In this document: positions 17,623 through 24,907 of the stretch, piece after piece
Layout of the letters: each line of letters starts with the position of its first letter
Position numbering within the stretch: position 1 is the first letter of the stretch
Origin: Methylococcaceae bacterium
GTDB taxonomy: Bacteria; Pseudomonadota; Gammaproteobacteria; Methylococcales; Methylococcaceae
Reading direction: 5' to 3'
Assembly: GCA_004299145.1 (NCBI GenBank)
Contig: SCQD01000323.1
Coordinates: forward strand, 1-41,438
DNA: 41,438 nt
Program-made: the position numbers and the translations under genes
Notes under the pieces: model-generated
The model's database searches: none
Seen by the model: only the letters and a program-made list of their open reading frames with translations
Told to the model about the DNA's origin: nothing

Positions 17623-20367
17623 TCACTCTTCCTGCTCAATTTCCGGCGGCGCCTGATTCAGCGGCAACACCAAGGCAAACACGGCGCCGCCGTGCGGCCG
17701 GTTGTGGGCGCGAATGCTGCCGCCGTGCGCTTCGACGATGGCGCGGCAGATCGCCAGCCCCAAGCCGACGCCGCTCTGCGCGCTTTCGTGCCGCACCCGG
17801 TAAAACTTTTCGAACAGGCGCTCTTCCAACCCTTGCGGTATCCCCGGACCGTGATCGGCCACCGAAATTTCCACGGCGAACGAAGAAGTTTCGGCGCTGA
17901 TTTCCAGTGGGCTGTCCGGCGGCGTATAGCGTATGGCGTTTTCCAGCAGATTGATCAGCACCTGTTCGATCATCACCGCATCCACGTAAATCATCGGTAT
18001 GCCGGGCGGCAGCGTCACTTGGATGGGCCGCTGATCGAAGTTTTTTTTCAGCCGGGTCAACACGGTGCCGATGATTTCTTCCAACGGATGCCATTCCTGG
18101 TTGAGCGTGACCACGCCGGCATCCAGCCGCGCCATGTCCAAAATGTTGTTGACCAGGTTGGACATGCGCTGGGCTTCGTCATAGATGGCGCGGCTCAACT
18201 CCATTTTGTCCGCCGGCTTGAGGCTGCCGTCGTCTTCCGCCAAAGTGCTGGCGGAACCGACGATGGTGGCCAGCGGCGTGCGCAGATCGTGGGAAATGGA
18301 ACTGAGCAGCGAATTGCGCAGCCGCTCCGCATCCATTTGCAGTTGCGAGGTTTTCGCCTGCTCGGCCAAGCGGACACGGGTAATGGCCTGCACGATCAAC
18401 GCCAGAAAGGTATCGAGCAGCTTGCGTTGCTCCGGCAAAAATATGCGCCGCAGATTGACCGGCAACAAGGCCAACACCCCCAGCACCGCGCCGTGGCTGC
18501 TCAAAGGAAAATATACGGCCGCCGCCCCGGCCAGGGTGTTGGTGCCCTGCCCGGCCAGTTCGTCATGATCCATGACCCACTGCGCTACGCCCAGATCGGC
18601 CCCCAGCAAGGACTCGGACAGGCTTTTGCCTTGCGGATACACGACGCGGCCGCTGGCGTCGGGCAACAGGATGACGTTGCGGCTGCTGAATTCCGTATAA
18701 AGATGGCGCACCGCCGCGCACACGATCTCCTCCTCGCTGCGGCTGGCCGCCAGTTCCTTGCTCATCGCATACAGCACCGTGGCGCGGCGCTCCCGGTGCG
18801 AGGCGACTTTGGCCTGGGAGCGCACGTTGGCCATCAGGTGGCTGATCAGCATGGCGACGGCCAGCATGGCCAGCAGCGTCAACAAATACTGGGAGTCGTT
18901 GACTGAAAAACTCAGGTAGGGAGTGACGAAAAAGAAATCGAAACAGCCCACGCCGAGGATGGACGCCAGTATCGACGGCCCCCGGCCGAAGCGGGTGGCG
19001 ATAAATACCACGCCGAGCAAAAACACCATCACCAGATTGGCCAGTTCGAAGCGCCCGAACATCAACTTGGCCACCAGCGTGCTGAGCAGGGTCACGGTCA
19101 CGGCCCAGACATAGCCGCGATAGTAGCCCGCTTTACGGCCGGCCAGGCGTTGCCCCAGCCCCGGCAATACCCCACGCCTTGAACCGGACCGCTCGAATGC
19201 CGTTTCTTCGCCGCGCCGGTTGCGCGGACTGCCCAGCAGATAAATGTTGACGTTATGGGCGTGGCTGATCAGGCTGTCCACCACCGACCCCATCAGCCAG
19301 CGCCGCCAGCCGCGGCGGCTGGGTTTGCCCATCACGATTTTAGTGACGTTCCGTTCCCGTGCGAGGCGGATGATGGCCTCGCTCATCTGCGGCGCGCTCA
19401 GGGTAGCCGACTCCGCACCCAGTTGTTCCGCCAGACGCAGGATGCGCAACACGCCGTCGCGTTTTTCCGCCGACAAGCGCTGTAATTCCGGCGTTTCCAC
19501 GTAAACCACGATCCACTCGGCGCGCAAATCGGTCGCCAGACGCTTGCCGGCCCTGACCAGGCGCTCGGCCAGTGCATGGGGACCGATACACACCAGGATG
19601 CGCTCACTGACCTGCCAGACTTCCTGTATGGCATGGTCTTCGCGGTAATCCAGCATCTGGGCATCGACCCGGCTGGCGGTCTGGCGCAACGCCAGTTCGC
19701 GCAAGGCAATCAGATTGCCTTTGCGGAAAAAGTGTTTGACGGCCTCTTGCGCCTGTTGTGGCAGGTACACCTTGCCTTCTTTCAGGCGGACCAGCAGTTC
19801 GTCGGGCGGCAGGTCGACCAGCTCGACCTCGTCGGCGCTCTCGAATACCGTGTCGGGCACCGTTTCCCACACCCGGATGCCGGAAATCTGGCCGATGTCG
19901 TCGTTCAGGCTTTCCAGGTGCTGCACGTTCAAGGCGGTATAGACGTCGATGCCGGCCTCGCGCAGTTCCTCGATGTCCTGCCAGCGCTTGGCGTGCCGGG
20001 AACCGGGCACGTTGGTATGCGCCAGTTCGTCGACCAGGATGACCGAGGGCTTGCGCTTAAGGGCCACATCCAAATCGAATTCGTGCAGCATCGCCCCCCG
20101 GTATTCGATGCGCTTGGGCGGCAACACTTCCAGGCCATCCAGCAGCGCGGCGGTATCCTTGCGGCCATGGGTTTCCACCCAGCCCACGACCACGTCCACC
20201 GCCTCGGCGCGGCGCTCGCGCGCCGCCAACAACATGGCATAGGTTTTACCCACGCCGGCGGCGGCGCCGAAAAAGATTTTCAAGCGTCCCCGGCGGGCTT
20301 TGGCGGTTTCCCGCTCGACTTTGGCCAGCAGTTCGTCGGGGTCGGGGCGTTGGTCAGGAGGCGTCAT
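17623..20367 (-). CDS. kdpD: KdpD osmosensitive K+-channel sensor histidine kinase
   Basis: A 914-aa inner-membrane sensor kinase with the KdpD layout. The N-terminal KdpD domain has Walker A GAAAGVGKT at 34-42 and VILVDELAHTNVPGSRH. A universal-stress-protein-like domain (about 245-370) ends NVTKIVMGKPSRRGW. Four TM helices follow (about 400-500), then a GAF-like region, HisKA with SSISHDLRTPL (His about 693), and the ATPase domain with LLENAIRYTP and VADHGPGIP. KdpD senses K+ limitation or osmotic stress and phosphorylates KdpE. The ATG is at 20365-20367. It lies 34 nt after ampG, not after kdpC as is usual. Confidence 0.93.
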   Translation of the reverse strand: MTPPDQRPDPDELLAKVERETAKARRGRLKIFFGAAAGVGKTYAMLLAARERRAEAVDVVVGWVETHGRKDTAALLDGLEVLPPKRIEYRGAMLHEFDLDVALKRKPSVILVDELAHTNVPGSRHAKRWQDIEELREAGIDVYTALNVQHLESLNDDIGQISGIRVWETVPDTVFESADEVELVDLPPDELLVRLKEGKVYLPQQAQEAVKHFFRKGNLIALRELALRQTASRVDAQMLDYREDHAIQEVWQVSERILVCIGPHALAERLVRAGKRLATDLRAEWIVVYVETPELQRLSAEKRDGVLRILRLAEQLGAESATLSAPQMSEAIIRLARERNVTKIVMGKPSRRGWRRWLMGSVVDSLISHAHNVNIYLLGSPRNRRGEETAFERSGSRRGVLPGLGQRLAGRKAGYYRGYVWAVTVTLLSTLVAKLMFGRFELANLVMVFLLGVVFIATRFGRGPSILASILGVGCFDFFFVTPYLSFSVNDSQYLLTLLAMLAVAMLISHLMANVRSQAKVASHRERRATVLYAMSKELAASRSEEEIVCAAVRHLYTEFSSRNVILLPDASGRVVYPQGKSLSESLLGADLGVAQWVMDHDELAGQGTNTLAGAAAVYFPLSSHGAVLGVLALLPVNLRRIFLPEQRKLLDTFLALIVQAITRVRLAEQAKTSQLQMDAERLRNSLLSSISHDLRTPLATIVGSASTLAEDDGSLKPADKMELSRAIYDEAQRMSNLVNNILDMARLDAGVVTLNQEWHPLEEIIGTVLTRLKKNFDQRPIQVTLPPGIPMIYVDAVMIEQVLINLLENAIRYTPPDSPLEISAETSSFAVEISVADHGPGIPQGLEERLFEKFYRVRHESAQSGVGLGLAICRAIVEAHGGSIRAHNRPHGGAVFALVLPLNQAPPEIEQEE

Positions 20368-20401
20368 GGTCAAATTGGGCGTAGTGGGGGAACAATATCT
20401 G

Positions 20402-21646
20402 TTAACGCAATACCGGCTTCAACCCCGCCAGCATCAGCAAGCCGGGCACAGCCACCATGGCGCTGGAGAGGAAAAAATTTTGCCAGCCGACCTGCTCCAC
20501 CAGCCAGCCGCTGGGCGCGGCGGCAAAAACGCGCGGCACGCCCATCAGGCTGGACAGCAGCGCGTATTGGGTGGCGGTATAGCGCTGATCGGACTGGATG
20601 GCCATGAAGGCCGTGAAGGCCGCCGACCCCATGCCGGCGGAAAGATTTTCGAAAGAAACCACCGCAGCCAGCGCCATCTGCGATGGACCGGTGGCCAGCA
20701 ACAGGGCAAAGCAGGCGGTGGACAAGCCTTGCAGCACGCCGAAAACCCACAGGGAAACGTACAATCCGCCGCGCAACACCAGCACGCCGCCCAGCAGGCT
20801 GCCCAGCAAGGTGGCCCAAAAGCCGAACAATTTTACCACCATGCCGATTTCGGTCTTGCTGAATCCCACCGTCAAGTAAAACGGAATGGTCATTTGCCCG
20901 GCCAGGGTATCGCCCAGCTTGTACAGCACGATAAAAGCCAGAATGACCCAGGCGTTGCGGCGCGCAAAAAAACTCAGCAGCGGGAGCAGCACCGCCTCTT
21001 TCAGCGTGGCGGGGTATGGATGGACATTTTTCGGTTCGGGCGCGGCCAGGGTCACGAGTACGCTGCTGAACATCAGCGTCGCCGCCAGCAGGTATAAATC
21101 GCGGAAACCGACAAAATCCGCCAGGATCAAGCCGCCGCCGCCCACCAGCAGCATGGCGAAGCGATAGCCGTTGACGTACAAGGCCGCGCCCAGCCCTTGT
21201 TCCCTATCCAGCAGGTTTTCGCGCCGGTAGGCGTCAATGACGATGTCTTGCGTGGCGGAAAAAAAACTGGTGCACAGGGCGGCGGCCAGGGTGGCAAAAA
21301 TGGCGTGCGCCGGTTGCGTCATCCCCAGCGCGGCGATACTGAGGCTGAGCAGCAACTGGCTGACGATCAGCCAGCCGCGCCGCCGCCCCAGCCGGAACAG
21401 GCTGTAGCGATCGACCAGCGGCGCCCAGAGAAATTTCAGGGTGTACGGCAGGCCCAGCAAGGCGACAGCCCCCAGCATCGTCAAGTCCGTGCCGGAATCT
21501 TTGAGCCAGGCTTGCAGCAAAGCGCCGGTCAACAACAGCGGCAAGCCGCTGTAAAACCCCATCAGCAGGGCAAAGCCCATGCGCTTGCTGAGTATCGTGC
21601 TCCAGAGAGCATGGCTGTGGCCCGGCGCTTCAGAATGGCCGGGCAT
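20402..21646 (-). CDS. ampG: AmpG-family muropeptide MFS permease
   Basis: A 414-aa, about 12-TM transporter. GFALLMGFYSGLPLLLTGAL, GLPYTLKFLWAPLVDRY, SFFSATQDIVIDAYRRE and YTATQYALLSSLMGVPRVF are AmpG signatures. AmpG imports GlcNAc-anhydroMurNAc peptides for cell-wall recycling and thereby influences AmpC-type beta-lactamase induction. It lacks the two extra C-terminal helices of E. coli AmpG (491 aa), as is common in other Proteobacteria. Its start overlaps the 3' end of xthA by 17 bp, and kdpD follows 34 nt later. The four genes look like one transcription unit. Confidence 0.88.
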   Translation of the reverse strand: MPGHSEAPGHSHALWSTILSKRMGFALLMGFYSGLPLLLTGALLQAWLKDSGTDLTMLGAVALLGLPYTLKFLWAPLVDRYSLFRLGRRRGWLIVSQLLLSLSIAALGMTQPAHAIFATLAAALCTSFFSATQDIVIDAYRRENLLDREQGLGAALYVNGYRFAMLLVGGGGLILADFVGFRDLYLLAATLMFSSVLVTLAAPEPKNVHPYPATLKEAVLLPLLSFFARRNAWVILAFIVLYKLGDTLAGQMTIPFYLTVGFSKTEIGMVVKLFGFWATLLGSLLGGVLVLRGGLYVSLWVFGVLQGLSTACFALLLATGPSQMALAAVVSFENLSAGMGSAAFTAFMAIQSDQRYTATQYALLSSLMGVPRVFAAAPSGWLVEQVGWQNFFLSSAMVAVPGLLMLAGLKPVLR

Positions 21647-22400
21647 AATCGATGATCAAGGGGGCGTGGTCGGAAAAGCGCTCTGCGGTATAGATGTGCG
21701 CCGCCGTAACGGCGTGTTGCAGGCAGGGGCTGACGATCTGGTAGTCGATGCGCCAACCGACGTTGTTGGCCCTGGCCTGCCCCCGGTTGGACCACCAGGT
21801 GTACTGGTCCGGCTCCTGGTTGACAGCGCGAAAAGCGTCCACCCAGCCTTCGGCGACGCGCTCATCCATCCAGGCCCGCTCTTCCGGCAAAAAGCCGGAG
21901 TTTTTTTGATTGCCGCGCCAGTTTTTCAAGTCGATGGCTTTGTGCGCGATGTTCCAGTCGCCGCACAGCACGTGCCGGCGCTGGTCGCTGAGCCGGGGGC
22001 GCAAAAACTCGGCAAAGCGCTCCAGGAAGGAGAATTTGACCGCCTGACGCTGTTCGCCGGAAGAGCCGGACGGCAAGTAAATCGATGCGATGCACAAATC
22101 GCCGAAGCGCGCTTCCAGATAGCGGCCTTCCGCGTCCATGTCGTCCCAGCCCAGGCCACGGATCATTTCGTCCGGCGGCTTGCGGCTATACAGCGCCACG
22201 CCGCTGTAGCCTTTTTGCACGGCGTCGAAATAGGCGTGGTGATAGCCTGGCGGCCAAAATACCTCTTCGCCCAGCTGCGCGATCTGCGCCTTGGTTTCCT
22301 GGATGCAGACCACGTCGGCGTTTTGTTGGGCCAGCCAGGTGAAAAAACCTTTTTGGGCAGCGGAGCGTATGCCGTTAGCGTTGAATGTGATGACGCGCAT
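21630..22400 (-). CDS. xthA: Exodeoxyribonuclease III
   Basis: A 256-aa exonuclease/AP endonuclease of the exonuclease-endonuclease-phosphatase fold, used in base-excision repair. Motifs are MRVITFNANGIRSA, CIQETKAQ (metal-binding Glu), YSGVALYSRK, GDWNIAHKAIDLKN, WWSNRGQARANNVGWRIDY and the catalytic SDHAPLI. The length is normal (E. coli 268). ATG at 22398-22400. It diverges from rpmE across 101 bp. Confidence 0.95.
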   Translation of the reverse strand: MRVITFNANGIRSAAQKGFFTWLAQQNADVVCIQETKAQIAQLGEEVFWPPGYHHAYFDAVQKGYSGVALYSRKPPDEMIRGLGWDDMDAEGRYLEARFGDLCIASIYLPSGSSGEQRQAVKFSFLERFAEFLRPRLSDQRRHVLCGDWNIAHKAIDLKNWRGNQKNSGFLPEERAWMDERVAEGWVDAFRAVNQEPDQYTWWSNRGQARANNVGWRIDYQIVSPCLQHAVTAAHIYTAERFSDHAPLIIDYARPF

Positions 22401-22423
22401 AGATAGGTCGAATAATGGATTTT

Positions 22424-22494
22424 AGGTTGCTAAGGACGATGGGGTTGCGTATTATGGCGCGTTTACGTTTTCGGGCAACCTAGCCTAGGTGGAG
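22424..22494 (+). promoter_or_regulatory. Possible structured leader of rpmE
   Basis: AGGTTGC (22424-22430) is complementary to GCAACCT (22475-22481), and the latter overlaps a second palindrome ACCTAG-C-CTAGGT (22478-22490). That palindrome runs into the ribosome-binding sequence GGTGGAG (22488-22494). The two pairings are mutually exclusive, so an RNA switch controlling access to the rpmE start is possible. Confidence 0.35.
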
Positions 22495-22501
22495 CGGCTC
22501 A

Positions 22502-22705
22502 ATGAAACCAGATATACATCCCAACTACCAGCAGGTTAACGTGACCTGTAGTTGCGGCAACGTCTTCCAGACGGGTTCAACCATACGACACGACTTGAGC
22601 ATCGAAGTATGCTCTGCGTGCCATCCGTTTTATACGGGCAAGCAGAAAATTCTCGATACGGCTGGCCGTATCGATAAATTCCGCCGCAGGTACGGTCAGG
22701 GCTGA
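22502..22705 (+). CDS. rpmE: 50S ribosomal protein L31 (zinc-binding form)
   Basis: A 67-aa ribosomal protein beginning [20 protein letters not shown]. Four cysteines (16, 18, 37, 40; CSC and CSAC) form the Zn site that marks the RpmE rather than the zinc-free RpmE2 form. HPFYTGKQK and [10 protein letters not shown] are conserved. GGAG lies 8 nt before the ATG. It is a monocistronic gene with its own terminator at 22728-22767. Confidence 0.95.
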   Translation: MKPDIHPNYQQVNVTCSCGNVFQTGSTIRHDLSIEVCSACHPFYTGKQKILDTAGRIDKFRRRYGQG

Positions 22706-22727
22706 TCGTTTTCCCCTGTTCGGGATG

Positions 22728-22767
22728 AAAAAGCCGGGCTCGCAACTTTGCGGGCCCGGCTTTTTTG
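22728..22767 (+). terminator. Intrinsic terminator of rpmE
   Basis: AGCCGGGCTCGCA pairs with TGCGGGCCCGGCT around the loop ACTT (one G-T pair), preceded by five A and followed by TTTTTTG. It begins 23 nt after the rpmE stop and is textbook Rho-independent. Confidence 0.9.
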
Positions 22768-22991
22768 TTGCGCGTGCCGATGCCGCCTGCGCAACCACCG
22801 CGCCCCGTGTCCAGCAGGCGATTCAGCAGCTGATGAACAATGGATCATTCGTTATGAGCGGCCAGCTCCTCACGAATGACGGACCGTTTTGCTTATAACA
22901 GTCATCAAAACTTCTAACTGGCATTAAATGCGGCGGCTGGCTAAAGTAGCCGCTTCGCCCGCCTCCTTCACTTTCAACCCAGGAGAACACC
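22768..22991 (+). promoter_or_regulatory. cbbM upstream region with inverted repeat
   Basis: No gene is present. CATTCGTTATGAGC (22846-22859) and GCTCCTCACGAATG (22865-22878) form an imperfect 14-bp inverted repeat (11 of 14 pairs, 5-nt centre) about 115 bp before the cbbM ATG, a plausible regulator site. A short hairpin GCGGCT/AGCCGC (22933-22953) lies in the likely leader. No cbbR gene is adjacent. Confidence 0.4.
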
Positions 22992-24374
22992 ATGGATCAA
23001 TCGCAACGCTATGCCCGGCTCGACCTGAACGAGCAAGACCTCATTCAAGGCGGACGCCACGTGCTGTGCGCCTACATCATGAAACCCAAGGCGGGCTACG
23101 GCGATTACCTGTCCACCGCCGCCCACTTTGCCGCCGAGTCGTCCACCGGCACCAACGTGGAAGTCAGTACCACCGACGACTTTACCCGTGGCGTCGACGC
23201 CCTGGTGTATGAAATCGACGAAGCCAGGGAGCTGATGAAAATCGCCTACCCGGTGGAACTGTTCGACCGCAACATCATCGACGGCCGCGCCATGCTGGCC
23301 TCGTTTTTGACGCTCACCATCGGCAACAACCAGGGCATGGGCGACGTGGAATACGCCAAGATGCACGATTTCTACGTGCCGCCCCAGTTTTTGCAATTGT
23401 TCGACGGCCCGGTCATGAACATCGTCGACATGTGGCGCGTGCTGGACCGCTCGGTGACCAACGGCGGCATGGTGGTCGGCACCATCATCAAGCCCAAGCT
23501 GGGCCTGCGTCCCCAGCCGTTCGCCGATGCCTGCCATCAATTCTGGCTGGGCGGCGACTTCATCAAAAACGACGAACCCCAGGGCAACCAGGTATTCGCG
23601 CCGCTCAAGGAAACCATCCGCCTGGTCGCCGCCGCCATGCAGCGCGCCCAGGATGAAACCGGCGAGGCCAAGCTGTTTTCCGCCAACATCACGGCGGACG
23701 ATCCTTTCGAAATGATCGCGCGCGGCGAATACATTCTGGAAACTTTCGCGGAAAACGCCTCGCACGTGGCCTTTCTGGTCGACGGCTACGTGGCCGGCCC
23801 GACCGCCGTCACCACCTGCCGCCGTTATTTCCCCAACCAGTTTCTGCACTATCACCGCGCCGGTCACGGCGCCGTCACCAGCCCGCAGGCCAAGCGTGGT
23901 TACACGGCTTTCGTGCACTGCAAAATGGCCAGGCTTTCCGGCGCTTCCGGCATCCACACAGGCACCATGGGCTACGGCAAGATGGAAGGCGAAGCCAAGG
24001 ACAAGAACATTGCGTTCATGCTGGAGCAGGACAGCGCCGACGGTCCTTACTATCACCAGGAGTGGTACGGCATGAAAGCCACCACGCCGATCATTTCCGG
24101 CGGCATGAACGCGCTGCGCCTGCCGGGCTTTTTCGACAACCTGGGGCATTCCAACGTCATCCAGACCTCGGGCGGCGGCGCCTTCGGCCACAAAGACGGC
24201 GGCACGGCCGGCGCCAAATCGCTACGCCAGGCGCAGGATGCCTGGCAGCAAGGCATTTCCTTGCTGGAATACGCCAAAGATCACCCGGAACTGAAAGGCG
24301 CTTTCGCCTCCTTCCCGCAGGACGCCGACCGCTATTATCCGGACTGGCGCAAAGCGCTGGGGCTCAGCGAATAA
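22992..24374 (+). CDS. cbbM: Ribulose-bisphosphate carboxylase, form II
   Basis: The 460-aa CO2-fixing enzyme of the Calvin cycle. The sequence is form II (CbbM, no small subunit): [69 protein letters not shown] with the carbamylated Lys192 and metal-binding Asp/Glu beside it, [18 protein letters not shown], and loop 6 [13 protein letters not shown]. The length matches Rhodospirillum-type enzymes. AGGAGA lies 5 nt before the ATG. It stands alone: no cbbR, cbbQ, cbbO or phosphoribulokinase gene is in the window. Form II enzymes have low CO2/O2 specificity and suit CO2-rich or low-oxygen conditions. Confidence 0.97.
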   Translation: MDQSQRYARLDLNEQDLIQGGRHVLCAYIMKPKAGYGDYLSTAAHFAAESSTGTNVEVSTTDDFTRGVDALVYEIDEARELMKIAYPVELFDRNIIDGRAMLASFLTLTIGNNQGMGDVEYAKMHDFYVPPQFLQLFDGPVMNIVDMWRVLDRSVTNGGMVVGTIIKPKLGLRPQPFADACHQFWLGGDFIKNDEPQGNQVFAPLKETIRLVAAAMQRAQDETGEAKLFSANITADDPFEMIARGEYILETFAENASHVAFLVDGYVAGPTAVTTCRRYFPNQFLHYHRAGHGAVTSPQAKRGYTAFVHCKMARLSGASGIHTGTMGYGKMEGEAKDKNIAFMLEQDSADGPYYHQEWYGMKATTPIISGGMNALRLPGFFDNLGHSNVIQTSGGGAFGHKDGGTAGAKSLRQAQDAWQQGISLLEYAKDHPELKGAFASFPQDADRYYPDWRKALGLSE

Positions 24375-24479
24375 GCCGCCGTTTTCCGCGTTCCCCTATT
24401 CATCTTTCATACACAAGCCTGAACTGATCGCCAAAGACCTGCCCATCCAATGGTGATGGGCAGCGCCCCACCCTTCCAT

Positions 24480-24625
24480 CACTGCCATTAAGTTAGCACT
24501 TGCCTTGCGGTCCGGTCCCCTCTCCCTCGGGGAGAGGGCCGAGGTGAGGGCAGACGCTGCGTACCTCGTTGGCCCTCACCCCAACCCCTCTCCCGCGGGG
24601 AGAGGGGCTTAGCTTAATGGCAGTG
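24480..24625. mobile_element. MITE-like element with 17-bp terminal inverted repeats and REP core
   Basis: The ends CACTGCCATTAAGTTAG (24480-24496) and its near-perfect inverse CTTAGCTTAATGGCAGTG (24608-24625) bracket about 146 bp. Inside, two hairpins of the CCTCTCCC-GGGGAGAGG type lie in opposite orientation around a short unique centre. It has no coding capacity. The CCCTCACCCCAACCC flank recurs at 6238, so the core belongs to a repeated family. Confidence 0.65.
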
Positions 24626-24734
24626 CCCCTTCCATGCGCCCTTCCGCGTCAAGCCCCCGTATCCCGCAGGGTGTTTCACGGGGCTACAGACCGCCCCCTT
24701 GCTACAGAAATGGCGCAAATAGCGCCCCCCGCTT

Positions 24735-24812
24735 TTTCAAGAAGCCTTAGTGATACCGCTACGCGGCGGCTTTCAAGAAGCCTTAGTGATACCGCTACGC
24801 GGCGGCTTTCAA
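24735..24812. repeat. Perfect 36-bp tandem duplication
   Basis: The unit starting TTTCAAGAAGCCTTAGTGAT occupies 24735-24770 and again 24771-24806 with no mismatch, followed by a 6-bp start of a third copy. There is no spacer between copies. The unit includes the small dyad CCGC-TAC-GCGG. The absence of divergence suggests a recent slippage event. Confidence 0.85.
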
Positions 24813-24907
24813 ACCCACCTCCATCGCCACCGACGGCACAACACTGGTAACATGGGCTTGCAGTACTTGGCTTGGCATTTTCCGGCCCCCGTTCAAAAAA
24901 TGTTCCG

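Larger units (their letters stand above)
24375..24907. other. Non-coding stretch after cbbM with repeats
   Basis: These 533 bp hold no credible gene. They contain the MITE/REP-like element at 24480-24625, an imperfect inverted repeat AGCCCCCGT/ACGGGGCT (24652-24685) and the 36-bp tandem duplication at 24735-24812. The promoter of the following sensor operon must lie in the last part, but I cannot point to it. Confidence 0.6.

Noticed and set aside
22974-24191. Long open frame of 405 codons antisense to cbbM
   Set aside because: cbbM is certain, and GC-rich third positions leave the opposite frame open; the antisense product has no recognisable domain.
24735-24812. CRISPR array
   Set aside because: The 36-bp units are directly adjacent with no spacers and only two copies, and no cas genes are nearby.
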